From Silene latifolia (Eukaryota; Streptophyta; Magnoliopsida; Caryophyllales; Caryophyllaceae): a stretch of 64,000 nt of DNA. Below the pieces are notes generated by a model. That model ran no database searches. It worked only from the letters and a program-made list of their open reading frames with translations, and was not told the origin of the DNA. A program made the position numbers and the translations under genes. The DNA lies in assembly GCF_048544455.1 (NCBI RefSeq), contig NC_133538.1, positions 142,783,922-142,847,921 of the forward strand, in the 5' to 3' direction. Positions within the stretch are counted from its first letter, which is position 1, and each line of letters starts with the position of its first letter. This document shows positions 21,525-32,901 of the stretch, piece after piece.

Positions 21525-24500
21525 AATTCCCCCACACTTAGCTTATTGTCGCCCTCGACAATAACAAATCATGAGCTATAAGTAAATTATCAACCTCAAA
21601 AAAAATCTAGACATAAGATAGAATATAGGGATAAATGGCATAGTATACAACTCATAGCTATCCATACTATTGACCCACTTAAATAGCATTAATGCAACAA
21701 ATCAACACCAATGCTAAGGAAACAAATTCCAGAGCGGGAAAAACACGAACTCAGACGCAAACGAATAGGACAATGACACTACTACTGAACCGTCGACCTT
21801 GCCAGACTTATACATGTTGGACTCTCGCGGCTCGCTCTTCACTCGTTATAAGAATTGGTGAGTATAATGTGAAAGAGAGAGAATATAAGTCACTCGCCTA
21901 ACTCAACTTACGAAGACATGCATGCAATCTAACATGAAATCGATCTCTACAACCATACATACGCATTCCAACTAAACGAGGACCAAGACACATGCCGAGG
22001 ACTTACAAGAGGTGCGAGATGAGGTAATTGGGTGAAAAGGGGCAAATGTTTTTGGATATGTGGAGGTAAAAGTCAAGCTAGTACCGACCATAACCAAGAT
22101 TACACATATTCCGCTTAGAAACCCAACTTACAAAGTGATAAACGATGCCATTCATGGCATAAACTCGCGCACAACAAAGATAACTCCTCATATGAGAGTT
22201 TAATTATAAGGGATTTTTTTCTTCTGTCAACAATTCTCAATTTTTTCCTCTTTTTTTTTTCACATTGATTTTTCTTCTTTCAGACATCTTTTTTCACTCT
22301 TATTTTTCTTTTCATTCAGTCTTTTTTTCTTTTTCTCCTTGTTTTTTTTCTTTTTCCTTCCATTTTTTTTTCCAACTCCCCTTTCTAGATAATAGCACGA
22401 TACCAAAAATGACCAATAAAGAGCGTGCCAAACACATCAACTAGACTAGCTTGACTAGGGTAGGCTATTTAGGAATGTAGTTGATCGAATGGGTGAAAAC
22501 AAGTCAATTTGGCTAAGTGAAGTTCAATGGTAAAATAAAAGGGAAATGTTGCCTCTCCACATGTGTCACCGCCACAAACCCGAATGCATACAGGTTAAGA
22601 GACAAATTTCATGCTTATGCAATTTGATGTTACATGCCACATAAGGAGTACTACTCTCATCCTATAAATAGAAACCGGTCATAGATGTCATCGGTTTTGA
22701 AGGCTCTAAATCTCAGAAATTTTAGTAGTTTGCCAACATTTTAGTCAAGTCTATTCGTTCAGTAGTATCGGTCACACACTCGTAGATATGCAAATGAGTA
22801 TTCAAAAGATAAGTGCTGAAAATGCAAGGCTAAAGTGAGAATTCAAAAGCATAAAAGCAGTTTTATCATCGTTGTACCACCATTCCAACTCCCTTATCCT
22901 AGTTAGTCTTGTAAAAACAGAGGTTATTTTTAATTCTGACCAAATTTTGATAGCACCTCCCTTAAAAATGGTCATATCCAAAAAAATTTAAAACCTGTAA
23001 ATGCAACAAAAATCTATATGGCAATCCGCCAGACTCCAATTTCAGCACACAAAACCACACCTCCAGCAAATTTTTTAAGTAAACCCAGTTTTTAGGCCTT
23101 GCCTCTCCCCCACACTTAAACTCGACATCGCCCGCGATGTTCAGCATATAATAAAAATAAGAGGGAAGAAGGAACTTAGCGGATTCATGTGAAGCATTCA
23201 CAGCATTATGCTCCAGATTTGGTTATGATAATGCTCTGTCGATCTCCTACTGAAACTCACAGCAGCGCCCTTTTTATTCCATCTTTAACTCATAAGCAAC
23301 CCCGGCAGCTATATAGATCAGCACCTGCAAAATAGAACCCTCAACCAAGATCCGTGAAATATGGAGGAAGCGAAATAACCAAAACACTAGCAGCTATTTT
23401 TATTCTTAACCTAAACTAATTTATTTATTTTTGTGCAACCGACACTATTAACATCCCCCTACAAAGGTTGCGAAACTCAGGGAGGCACTTAAGCCGACTC
23501 GACGAAGTAACTTATAAAGCATATAAAATTAAACAAACATGAAAGCAATAAAAATTAAGCTTGGGTTGCCTCCCAAGAAGCGCCTTGGTTAATGTCGTGG
23601 CTCGACATAGTTCTATTCTTCTCAAAAATAATTAAACTCTTCAACAGCCAACTCAGTCATTTTTCCATAACTAATATTGCAATCAGCTCCTCTCAAAAGT
23701 CAGCTCAGACTTGTTATCAAATCACATCCTGTATCAGCTTTCTGCCTTTCCAGTAATATCTCGTCACACCAGCAAATTATACGTCTTCCACCTCAAATTT
23801 CCCTTCCTGTCATTCAAAGTGTCACTCGACTCATAGCAATCAATTAGTACCATAATTTTCAGTCCAGAATGTCACTATTTCAGATTTTCAACCTACTGTT
23901 TGCTCCTTCATTTTATCCTTATTCTACAAGGTACTTTATCATAGTTAGTTTAAGTCTTGAAATTATCCTAGCATGGTTACCATATTCTCAATCTAGAGCG
24001 CAAAAATCAGGCCTAAAAACACTGTAAACAGTCAAGAAACACATAGCTAGGTATTAAACTCATAGACTAACTCAGTGCTAGTTTAATACTTCACTGACTT
24101 AATTATGTTCATGCTCATAATGAATCACTTAACCAATTAAACTTACAGTCCCAAAGCTCCATATCTCCAAATTTTTGCAATCAGAATGTCTATGAATAGC
24201 CATCAGGATACTCTTACACCTGCTTGTATCCTTTAACTGACATACAAATCAACTTATATGGCTCCACTGACAATTCAGGAAATTAAATGAGCAACTTTGC
24301 TTATGTAGAATAGGCATTCATGAATAGTTACTCTTATCAATCTAACTATGAGTTAAGCTACAAGAATACTACTCAAGATTTTAAAATCAGGCAGAAATAA
24401 GAACAAACAACACGAAAACAAATGATTAGGAAACATGTCGTCTACCCAAATCTCCACCTATGTAGAATCCATGATAAATTTTCCATTACAAACTATTAAT

Positions 24501-24685
24501 CTGCCAAGATTCAAATAACATGCAAAAATTGTTAGCTAACAAGTCATCCACTCAAAGTGTCCATCCAAGAAAATCTGGCCAGAAAAATAACCTAAAGTAT
24601 ATATAAATGAAAGTTAGTGTTAAACTTACAAATTATATAGAAAATTAATTTTAAATTCAATCTCCCCGGCAACGGCGCCAAAATT
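21525..24685 (-). other. Non-coding interior of the LARD-like element
   Basis: On the minus strand it ends in a polypurine tract (AAGTGTGGGGGAATT, 21525-21539). The interior includes a T/C-rich tract at about 22210-22390. At about 23560-23590 the minus strand contains GCGCTTCTTGGGAGGCAACC, a block I recall as common in the 3' regions of plant Gypsy elements. A second CCCCCACACTTA polypurine-like block is at 23107-23118. The only sizeable ORF (22962-23201, minus, 79 codons) has no motif. Nothing resembles gag or pol. Confidence 0.7.
24663..24680 (-). other. Primer-binding site, tRNA-Asp type
   Basis: The minus strand reads TGGCGCCGTTGCCGGGGA, the known tRNA-Asp complement used by Athila/Calypso-type Gypsy elements. 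It sits five bases inside the 5' LTR, suggesting an Athila-like partner supplied the enzymes. Confidence 0.85.
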
Positions 24686-26374
24686 TGGTACGTGTCGTTA
24701 AGCGTATACAAATTAATAATTTATAATCCTATCTTAACCTCAAAAATAACAACGTAGTAAAGGATAAGTAGGGTCGATCCTACGGAGAGATTGGAAAATT
24801 AATTAACTATTAAGTACTTTTATTTACTAACTTACATATATACCATTTATTTACATATTTACGGCTATTAACATTATGTACGATTAGGGGGGGGGGTTGT
24901 TTGTAGTTTTGAACTAGACTAATAGGACTAAATACTAAAGCTAGACGCGAAGTTAAATACCCCATTAAGCACATATTCTACTGGTAATTCTAGTTTGTGA
25001 ACCGATTATTGTTTACGTCAAATCTCCATATCATTTATAGATTAACTGCGGAATTAAAGATAACAATAACTCCCTATCCTCTCTTAGATTACAACCGACC
25101 TGAACTAAGTCTAGACCGATTCTTAACTAACCGACCGATGTAAGTTTGTCGCACCCTACTAAAGACCGGATTAGAAGCATTATCAAACCAAGAAGACGTC
25201 ATTAATCCAATTAATCCTTTAGTGTCGTCACTACCTAAAGATTAACTGACCAAATTTTACACCTAACTTAAACTAAACCTCAATTTGCAGAGATTTACCT
25301 AAACTAGTTGCTACTGGCATTATGCAACTCGAACTAAGCCTGAATCACATAACTAGCATAGTTAACAATCTCAGGCTATAATAAGATAACAAATTATAAA
25401 CTAAAATTGCAACCTTCAATTAAGAACGAGTAAAATTCCGGATACAAATAATCGAAAGATTAACAATAAACAACCAACGGTTTCAATACTAAAATTAATC
25501 AACGAAAATAAACCATAAATTGAATACAAGAGAGGTAGAGAGAACTTAATTAGTGCCCGGAACTTGTAGTCGGATCATCGGATGTCGCACCTCAGAAACC
25601 GCCCCAAATTCGCCCTTACTCGATCGTGTGCTAAGACTCCGACCGGGTACAGTCTCCTACGGCTCTCACGACCCAATTAGGTCTCAAATCGTCACACAAT
25701 TTCGCTCAATTTCTATAAAATTTCTGGGTATTTCCTTCTTCGCCTCTCTCTTATTCTGACGGATGAAATAGGTATTTATACTGACTTTGGTATTATTCGG
25801 GATTGAATTTCGGAGAGATTTAGGATAGATTTTACAGGTAAACTATCCTAAGAAGATAGAATTTGAGATCCGAGATGAGATGGAATTTTCATCTTAGTTT
25901 GGCTGCTTCGCGTTGTTCCAGTAGCTTCTCAGTATATTGGTTTGTTCACTTTGTTGCTTGTTAATAAAATCACGCGCAAAGCCTTGATACAAGACTTAAT
26001 TATCTCGCCTTGTTACTTTAGTCCATCTTTTCTTCATGGGCTGCGTGAGTAATTAATTAAAAATTACGTACGTGCCTGCTTGCGTGCTTCTTTATTTCCA
26101 ATGCTTCGCTTCTCATTTTGCTCTTTGGTCCGTTTTACACATACTTGAGTCATAATTTTGATCCATTAAGCGCGTCATTCAGCCCATTCTCTTCCGTCTT
26201 ATAATCCGCTATACCAAAACAAACTAAATAAGCCCATTTGCATTTAAAATAATAATAACAGTAATTAAATCTCGAAATTAACGAATATATAATAATTTAT
26301 CTCAAATAATGCGAAAGACGACACTAACAATATACGGATATGGGATAAAAACATATATAATTATGGGCTTATCA
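24686..26374 (-). repeat. 5' LTR of the nested LARD-like element
   Basis: Runs on the minus strand from TGATAAGCCC at 26374 to ACGTACCA at 24686, next to the PBS. A minus-strand TATAAATAC at 25772-25780 is the likely core promoter. Nearly identical to 19831-21524. Confidence 0.92.
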
Positions 26375-26379
26375 TGAAC
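26375..26379. repeat. Right target-site duplication (TGAAC)
   Basis: Matches 19826-19830; after it the Copia coding frame resumes with LELQALHDNDTW. Confidence 0.9.
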
Positions 26380-27252
26380 CTTGAACTCCAGGCACTCCAT
26401 GACAATGACACTTGGGCACTTACTGACCTACCCAAGGGAAGAAAAGCAATTGGGTGCAAATGGATATACAAAACAAAATATAATCCAGATGGCTCTGTTG
26501 AGAGACACAAAGCCAGATTAGTGGTGCAAGGGTTCAGACAAATGTATGGGATTGACTACGATGAGACATTTGCCCCCGTTGCAAAAATGTCCACAGTCAG
26601 AGCTCTTCTAGCTGTCATAGCTATGAATAACTGGGAGACTTGTCAGATGGATGTGGCTAATGCCTTCCTCCATGGTGACTTACTAGAAGATGTTTATATG
26701 AAATTGCCACAAGGTTACTGTGATGGGATACTCACTGCTGCTGGACAGGGGGAGTGGACCAAGACAACACTGGAAGAGAAAGTGTGCAAGCTGTTGAAGT
26801 CTCTCTATGGACTAAAACAGGCACCCAGGCAATGGTTCTCAAAGTTGTTCAGTGCCCTTATCAGTTGTGGATTCAAGCAATCTCATGCTGATCATTCCTT
26901 ATTTCTCAAACAACAAGATGGGAGTACCACTGTGGTCCTCATCTACGTAGATGACATGGTGAATACAGGAGACTCCTCAACTGAAATTCAAGCATTAAAA
27001 CTATATCTCAGCTCTCAGTTTCATATGAAAGATCTTGGAGAACTCTCTTATTTTCTTGGATTGGAAGTTGAAAGAAGTGATGCAGGGATCTTCATATCAC
27101 AGAAAAAGTATACTCTAGATTTGCTCCACACCTTTGGAGTTGACAAATCTAGGTCCATTCAGCTACCTCTCAACCCCATCATCAAACTTGAACCTGGCAA
27201 GGGTACCCCCTTCCCTCTCTTGATGTGTATAGGAGACTGGTTGGGAAACTGA
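26380..27252 (+). pseudogene. Copia reverse transcriptase
   Basis: Starts with LELQALHDNDTWALTDLPKG and GCKWIYKTKYNPDGSVERHK, the conserved N-terminus of Copia RT. The catalytic motif IYVDDMVNTG is present at about 26940-26970, with DVANAFLHGDL and LYGLKQAPRQWF. A one-base shift near 27215 ends this frame; RNase H continues in the next frame. Confidence 0.9.
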
Positions 27253-28004
27253 TTTACCTCACCATTTCCAGGCCTGATATTACCTTCTCTGTTCAATTAC
27301 TCAGCCAATTCCTTCACTCACCAACCTCAGATCACATGCAAGCTGCCAGAAGAGTACTTAGGTACCTTAAATCTGTACCTAATCAAGGCATTCTTTTTGC
27401 CAGTAATTCAGCAGCAAAAATCACTGCATACTGTGACTCAGATTGGGCTTCTTGTGCATTCAGTAGAAAGTCCACCACTGGTTACTGCATACTTCTTGGG
27501 AACTCTCCTATTTCTTGGAAGTCCAAGAAGCAAAGTGTGGTGTCTCGATCCTCCGCAGAAGCAGAATATAGAGCCATGGCCATGACCACTTGTGAGGTCA
27601 CCTGGTTGTTCCAACTCCTCCAAGACTTGGGTCTCAAACATCTGGGACCTGCACACCTTAAATGCGACAATCTAGCTGCCCTGGCAATTGTAGTTAACCC
27701 TGTCTATCATGAGAGGACGAAACACATTGAAGTGGACTGCCACTTTATCAGGGAAAAGATTCAACAAGGACTCCTTACTACCTCCTATGTCAACACTAAG
27801 GAGCAAGTTGCTGATATCTTCACCAAGTCCTGTCCTATTTCTCAACATCAGCACCTCTTGTCCAAGATGGGAGTTTCATCTGGTCTCCACTCTCATCTTG
27901 AGGGGGAGTGTAAAGAGGACAATCCTAGGACTGCACAAAATCCTTCTACAGTACAAAGTAGGATCACCTACAATCCTAGAACTAGGAAAAAGGATCCACT
28001 ATGA
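27225..28004 (+). pseudogene. Copia RT C-terminus and RNase H
   Basis: Opens with [20 protein letters not shown], then RNase H with [33 protein letters not shown] and [13 protein letters not shown]. It ends close to the polypurine tract: the Copia ending LEGECK is visible, and its coding sequence overlaps the start of the 3' LTR. Only the upstream frameshift separates it from RT. Confidence 0.9.
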
Positions 28005-28175
28005 TTAAAGGTGAAAGGGACTTGAGAGTAGGACAATGTACTAAGGTCTCCTAGGTCACATGTTTTATCCGGACTAATGCTTTGTCCATCAGTCAATAGC
28101 TTGTGTCTTAGCTGTATGATGCATATATACTCTGCCTTGTATTTACTTCCATTCTACTTCAATAATATACAACAA
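27897..28175 (+). repeat. Copia polypurine tract and 3' LTR
   Basis: CTTGAGGGGGAG (27897-27908) is a Copia polypurine tract and TGTAAAGAGGACAATCC begins the LTR at 27909. The LTR end is placed at about 28175 (AATATACAACAACTACA) by resemblance to Copia U5 ends; there is no second copy in the window to confirm it. Confidence 0.6.
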
Positions 28176-28605
28176 CTACACTTAATGCAAATCAACCTTA
28201 ATCTGCTCAAACTTCTTGATGAGTTCTCTACCTCTTGTTACATAATTAAACTCTTCAGGTTGAGCCATGACTATGCGATTACCTTATTTTTTTCACTAAA
28301 GAACAATACTCCTTTTCCCATCATCATTTCGAACAGATTGATATAACAAATTTTCACCAAGGAGGAACGAAATAAGATAAGCAATATCCTCCCTGAAAGT
28401 GAAGGGAGAAAAGATTAAACCAAAAGCCGTACATCATTTCACAAGTCCAATAGCCTTGATATCAAGGAGCATGAAGTACCAGCAAACACGGAAAAAATGT
28501 TTCAACTTAAATTATTTCCATGTTTTCTGTTCTTCATATGTTCGAGAAAGGTAAAACTAAAATTCATCAATAATCATCAACATATCAAACTGTTCCAAAT
28601 AATCA
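28176..28605. other. Flank between two Copia elements, with a short duplication
   Basis: AT-rich and without a gene. At 28575-28643 the segment CATATCAAACTGTTCCAAAT occurs twice with AATCATCAACATATCA around it, a local tandem duplication at the broken end of the next Copia remnant. Confidence 0.5.
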
Positions 28606-30165
28606 TCAACATATCAACATATCAAACTGTTCCAAATAATAATCGTCGATAAAAGTGATGAAATATTTCTCTCCGCTCATGGAGGGAACATCAAATGGAC
28701 CACATATGTCTGTATGAATAATCTCTAAAAGAGCAGTGCTTCTTGTGGACCCTTTCTTGGTGTGTTGGGTTTGCTTACCCTTAATGCATTCCACACACGT
28801 CCCAAAATCCGTAAAATCAAGAGAAGGTAGTATATTGTCTTTAACTAACATGCTCATCCTTTCTCTTGAAATATGGGCCAAACGTTTATGCCACAAGAAA
28901 GAGGAACTTTCATTAGACCTTCCACGTTTCGAACTAACATTATTATGCAGGGAAACATTATGAGAAACACAAAGAGATTCTGAAAACAATTTATCTAAAT
29001 AAATACGATACAATCCGTTTTCCAAAATCCCAGAACCAATAAAAACATTGTCTCGAAACATACTGAAACAACCTTGTCCAAAACTTAATCTAAATCCATC
29101 ATTATCTAACTTAGAAACTGAAATTAAATTGCGTCCGAAAGAGGGAACATAAAGTGTATCCTCCAAATTCAATTTAAATCCAGTGCTTAATTCCAAGCTA
29201 AACCTTCCAATGGCTTCTACGGAGGCTTTATCTTTATTCCCCATGTATAAGAAGGCCTCATTTGGCTTTATGGTTCTTGTGTAAGGAATCCCCTTCTTTT
29301 CGAACCAATTCTTACGCTTTATGCAGTCATTCTGAAAATGCCCTTGTTTCTTACAGAAAAAACAACTTTCCTGCTTCTTAATATCCTTCTTTATGCCAGA
29401 TGCAGACAGCTTATCAGAAGGGCCAGGCTTCATGCCCTTTCTGTTTCCAAACTTACCTTTAGATTTCCCGCTTTCATGATGCACATGATGTGCTTGGGAT
29501 AAGCTAGTACTCTTACTTGAGGCATCAGCCTCATCTTTCTGTTTGATTCTTGCTGCTTCCTGAACCAGTTTATTGGTCAATTCATTGACAATCCAAATTT
29601 CTTTAACAGTGTTGTAATGAAGACGGAAAGCATCAAACTTATCAGGCAGAGAGTTGATGATAAACTGGGCGAGGAACGGATCCTCAACTTTCATGCCCAG
29701 TTTTCCCAACTTAGCTGCCAGATTCGTCATGTGTAACACATGCTGCTGCATGGTGGTCACACTCTCATTATACTTAGCAGTGGTAAGTTCAGACATAAGT
29801 CTTCCTGCTACCGCTTTATCGGTAGTCTGAAAGCGTTTCTTAATGATTTCCATGTACTTACTGGCTGTGTTACAGCCTGTCTCCGAAATGGAAGACTTAA
29901 TGTTTGGTGCAGTGGTAAGACGTAAAAACTTTAGGCAAAGACTATCAGATTTCTTCCACCAGTTATATTCTTCAAGTACTTCTTTACTCGCATCAGAAGC
30001 TGGTTCAGCTGGAGCTGTCCCAGTAAGCACTTGATCGAGTTCAAGGATCCCTAAATAGAACTCGAGATGCTCTTTCCATTCTGAGTAATTAGTACCATCA
30101 AGTTGTGGAACTGCTTGGACACAGTTATTGAGAGAGCTTTGCAACTGAGATCGCATTATGAACAA
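28606..30165 (-). CDS. Truncated Copia Gag-(protease-less)-integrase polyprotein
   Basis: A clean 519-codon ORF. N-terminal gag (QLDGTNYSEWKEHLEFYLG; LMSELTTAKYNESVTTMQQH), a CX2CX4HX4C zinc knuckle (CFFCKKQGHFQNDC), then the protease C-terminal part (VEAIGRFSLELSTGF; YVPSFGRNLISVSKL), the integrase zinc region (WHKRLAHISRERMSML; CVECIKGKQTQ) and the first integrase catalytic Asp (IIHTDICGPF). The segment that should carry the protease D-S-G triad, between GIPYT and RTIKPNEAFLYMGN, is missing without a frame change. The ORF ends just after TFIDDY with an unrelated tail, so RT and RNase H are absent. As it stands it could make Gag-like protein only. Confidence 0.85.
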   Translation of the reverse strand: MFIMRSQLQSSLNNCVQAVPQLDGTNYSEWKEHLEFYLGILELDQVLTGTAPAEPASDASKEVLEEYNWWKKSDSLCLKFLRLTTAPNIKSSISETGCNTASKYMEIIKKRFQTTDKAVAGRLMSELTTAKYNESVTTMQQHVLHMTNLAAKLGKLGMKVEDPFLAQFIINSLPDKFDAFRLHYNTVKEIWIVNELTNKLVQEAARIKQKDEADASSKSTSLSQAHHVHHESGKSKGKFGNRKGMKPGPSDKLSASGIKKDIKKQESCFFCKKQGHFQNDCIKRKNWFEKKGIPYTRTIKPNEAFLYMGNKDKASVEAIGRFSLELSTGFKLNLEDTLYVPSFGRNLISVSKLDNDGFRLSFGQGCFSMFRDNVFIGSGILENGLYRIYLDKLFSESLCVSHNVSLHNNVSSKRGRSNESSSFLWHKRLAHISRERMSMLVKDNILPSLDFTDFGTCVECIKGKQTQHTKKGSTRSTALLEIIHTDICGPFDVPSMSGEKYFITFIDDYYLEQFDMLIC

Positions 30166-31004
30166 TGCTCAAAACATTAGGCTTTGAGTTTAACACACAA
30201 TATCAATTATGACTAAGACTTGAAACTTAAATGAGTAATTCACAAACATTCATTAGGCAAGTATAGTATCTGTGGACAACCTAAACATGCTTAATTGCAT
30301 AATCGAATATACTCTTCTTAATGAGTGTTTCACTTTAATGTCAGGTTACGTGTGGGTAAAACCTTAATACAAGTTAATTTACCCCTTTAGATGCTTAGTC
30401 GGATATTCACTACATAATTTGAGTCCACTGTGGTGAACCTCAACCTAATGTGAATGTCCAATATGATTCCTTTATGAGACTTGATCGCGTACGAGATGAA
30501 ATCACTGTGGTGAATTTCAACTCTCCATAATGCAAATGTCTCTTTCATTCGATATCAAAACTATATATATACATAATTAGTATGTATGCTTACAACAATA
30601 ATGTGATAATTTATATAAACTTAACTGACATAATAATATTAATATCATACGAGCATACATAATCAATCATGAGGTATCGTAAACTATAATACGAGAAGGA
30701 AACTATTCATGCGGAAGATCTTCGATCGAGTGACACATTAATTCAATCGAGTGACGCACTAATTCGATCGATAAAAAATTCTCTCGATCGAGTACTCCTC
30801 AAAACCCAGTCGACAGACGAAACGCAATCAACAATCAAAAACATCATACGAATCGAAATAATTCGATTAGGGCAGCGGAAACAATCATAATCAAAAGATA
30901 TATTTTCGACCATGAATGAAAATAATAACATCATAATTAAAACATTAAATTCATTCAAATTAAAAGACATAATTAAAACATTAATCAACTGCAATCATAA
31001 TCCT
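30166..31004 (-). other. Leader of the minus-strand Copia remnant
   Basis: No coding. Contains an imperfect 24-base repeat with the core GATCGAGTGAC (30724-30772) and a paired ACTGTGGTGAA motif (30428 and 30505). Confidence 0.5.
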
Positions 31005-31016
31005 GCTCTGATACCA
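31005..31016 (-). other. Primer-binding site, initiator-tRNA-Met type
   Basis: The minus strand reads TGGTATCAGAGC, the standard Copia PBS. It orients the remnant and places its 5' LTR to the right of 31016. Confidence 0.88.
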
Positions 31017-32385
31017 CATATGTAAACAATAATTATAGGATCTTGATTGCAGCGATAATTACTGATAGATACATACATGGAGTAGTCATTAGATCTGATG
31101 AGGAAATTTCTTAAGAACAATAAGAAGATGAATCCTAATGTTTTGCCTACGGATGTCAATGAGGCGGGGTGGGTGCGGAGGAGGGGTAACCCGCACCCGC
31201 ATCCGCAAACTATAATGCCTACCCACACCCGCCCCGCGACCCGCAGCGGGTTAAACTTTTCAAACCCGTCCCCGCCCCGCGGGGACCCGTTGACCCGCTA
31301 AATTACCTATCTCCTCACAAAACAATTTCTAAAAATATAAATCTTCAATCTTAAACATATTAGTCTCGTACTCTCGTACGTCTTATACAAATAAGTTTCC
31401 GCAAAATGGTATAACATTTAATTAACTAGTACACAAGTTTTTCAAACCACAAAATAGTTTGAGGATTAGCGTTTTTTTTTGTGGGAGGGGGGGGAGGGAA
31501 TTAGGTTCTTGGGTATTTGGGTGGGTAAGAACTAAGAAGTAGATGGAATTTGTCTAGGTTTATGAAAAAAATGGTTTAATCTTTTTATCTAAGTTATAAA
31601 TTTTATTTTTATATAGCACAAATTTGTCTAGGTTTATGAGTAAGGCGGGTATAAGCGGAGTGGGGACATGCAAGGTGGGGCGAGCGGGGCTGTGTGGGGC
31701 GGGGTGGGTATGGGGCGGGTCTCACATGATACCCGCACCCGCCCCACGACCCGCGACGAATGACACTTTTGAAACTCATCCCCGCCCCACGACCCATCAA
31801 ATCATTACCCGTACCCGCCCTAAGTGGGGCGGGTGTGGGACGAGACCCGCCAAAACCCGCCCCACTGACATCCCTAGTTTTGCCTTCTCCTGCCTTCCTT
31901 AATCTCTAATTCTCTTTCTGTGTGTTTTCAATCAATTAATATGAATTAGGTTAAAACCACAAACAGGTGTGATCTATTTATATAGGTGGCAGGAGGGGCT
32001 TAAATAGATAAGCGGGCCTAATATGTTAATGGCCTGTAAACATTAACCGTAATCCACTTATTCTATTATTCCCAATAAAAAAAACCCGAAACATTATTTC
32101 TAGCCGTTTCTAATTAAATTGACTGACATCGGTAATTAGGTCCACATAATAGAGAATTAATAATTCTTACAAGATAGTGGTCCTCTATAATGTGACGGAC
32201 TGTGTAATAAAAGCGTTAAACGTTAAAAAGGACGTGAATTATCACGGGGACATCAGTAAAAAAATGCCATTTAGGCCTGCAAATTGACACCCAGACCAGT
32301 CCAAAACATAAACGGATTACGGTCGGAAACACAAACGATGAACCAAAAAACAAAAAAATCCGTGATTTCCACGGGTCATAAAACT
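31017..32385 (-). repeat. Probable 5' LTR of the Copia remnant, containing a hAT-type insertion
   Basis: Directly follows the PBS. A minus-strand TATATAAATAG (31974-31984) fits an LTR promoter. The right limit is uncertain; I set it near an ACGGGTCATAAAAC block at about 32376. There is no second LTR to compare. Confidence 0.4.
31149..31877. mobile_element. Non-autonomous hAT-type DNA transposon, 729 bp
   Basis: Flanked by a perfect 8-bp duplication TTTTGCCT (31141-31148 and 31878-31885), the hAT length. Terminal inverted repeats contain GGATGTCA(A/G)TG(A/G)GGCGGG. Both subterminal regions are very GC-rich, made of short CCCGC/GCGGG repeats (31165-31305 and 31645-31865), while the middle is AT-rich. 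TTTGTCTAGGTTTATGA occurs twice (about 31549 and 31623). It codes for no transposase. Confidence 0.88.
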
Positions 32386-32901
32386 AGTTACTATGTTATT
32401 GTGCATTCTAATTAGTTTGATAATTGAAAGTAGTAGAAGTAGACATTTTCTTTAATAACAAAGCTCAATTTATGTGAAATAAATGATTTCTCAATAATTA
32501 AGGTATAGTGGCTGGTATAAGTTACGTGATACTCCAATGAAAAAGGTCTGGTTTATACACATTATGAAACTCTCATATTATAATTTAATTTTCAAATTAG
32601 AACTTACATTTCTAACAGAAAATTCCGAGTTCCGCGTTAAAAACATGAACTGTCAGCTTATAACATAAATATTTTCGGGATAATTTAAGTTTATATGGAA
32701 AGTCATCAATCAAACTAACATTTGAGTTTTAACACTAAAGACTTCAACTTTTAAACTTAAAGCGAGAGGTTTTGAGCAGAGCGCCCAGGTTTTCCTTTTA
32801 CATGTGCAGTGAAAAGGAAAAAAGAAGATTGAAGCCTTAGTTATGGCATGTTTTATAGCTTATCTTACCATGGATTATTATACCACATCATTCCACATTT
32901 A
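32386..32901. other. AT-rich intergenic stretch
   Basis: No gene. The block at about 32620-32790 (AACAGAAAATTCCGAGT, then AAGTTTATATGGAAAGTCAT) recurs in diverged form at 34476-34620, so these are two copies of one unclassified repeat. Confidence 0.5.

Larger units (their letters stand above)
19831..26374 (-). mobile_element. Non-autonomous LARD-like LTR retrotransposon nested in the Copia element
   Basis: Two near-identical LTRs (1694 and 1689 bp), a 5-bp duplication, a PBS and a polypurine tract define a complete element in minus orientation. The 3.16-kb interior has no gag or pol. It must have been moved by proteins supplied in trans. The few differences between the LTRs (single bases and a G-run length) point to a recent insertion. 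Confidence 0.92.
16603..28175 (+). mobile_element. Ty1/Copia LTR retrotransposon, 5' end cut by the Tat element and split by a nested element
   Basis: Gag, protease and integrase lie at 16746-19830. RT and RNase H continue at 26380-28004. The two parts join in frame (WIQAMN to LELQALHDNDTW) once the 19831-26374 insertion and one TGAAC copy are removed. Protease-integrase-RT-RNase H order is the Copia order. A polypurine tract (27897-27908) and the start of the 3' LTR (27909) are visible. No 5' LTR or initiator-Met PBS is present between 16603 and 16745, so the Tat insertion probably lies in the leader and the 5' LTR is off to the left. Confidence 0.85.

Noticed and set aside
20703..25759. Two near-identical 68-codon ORFs (20703-20909 and 25553-25759)
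   Set aside because: They lie in the two LTRs of the nested element and are conserved only because the LTRs are; no motif.
31005..31016. tRNA gene at TGGTATCAGAGC sites (also 60076)
   Set aside because: These are primer-binding sites beside LTRs, with no cloverleaf around them.
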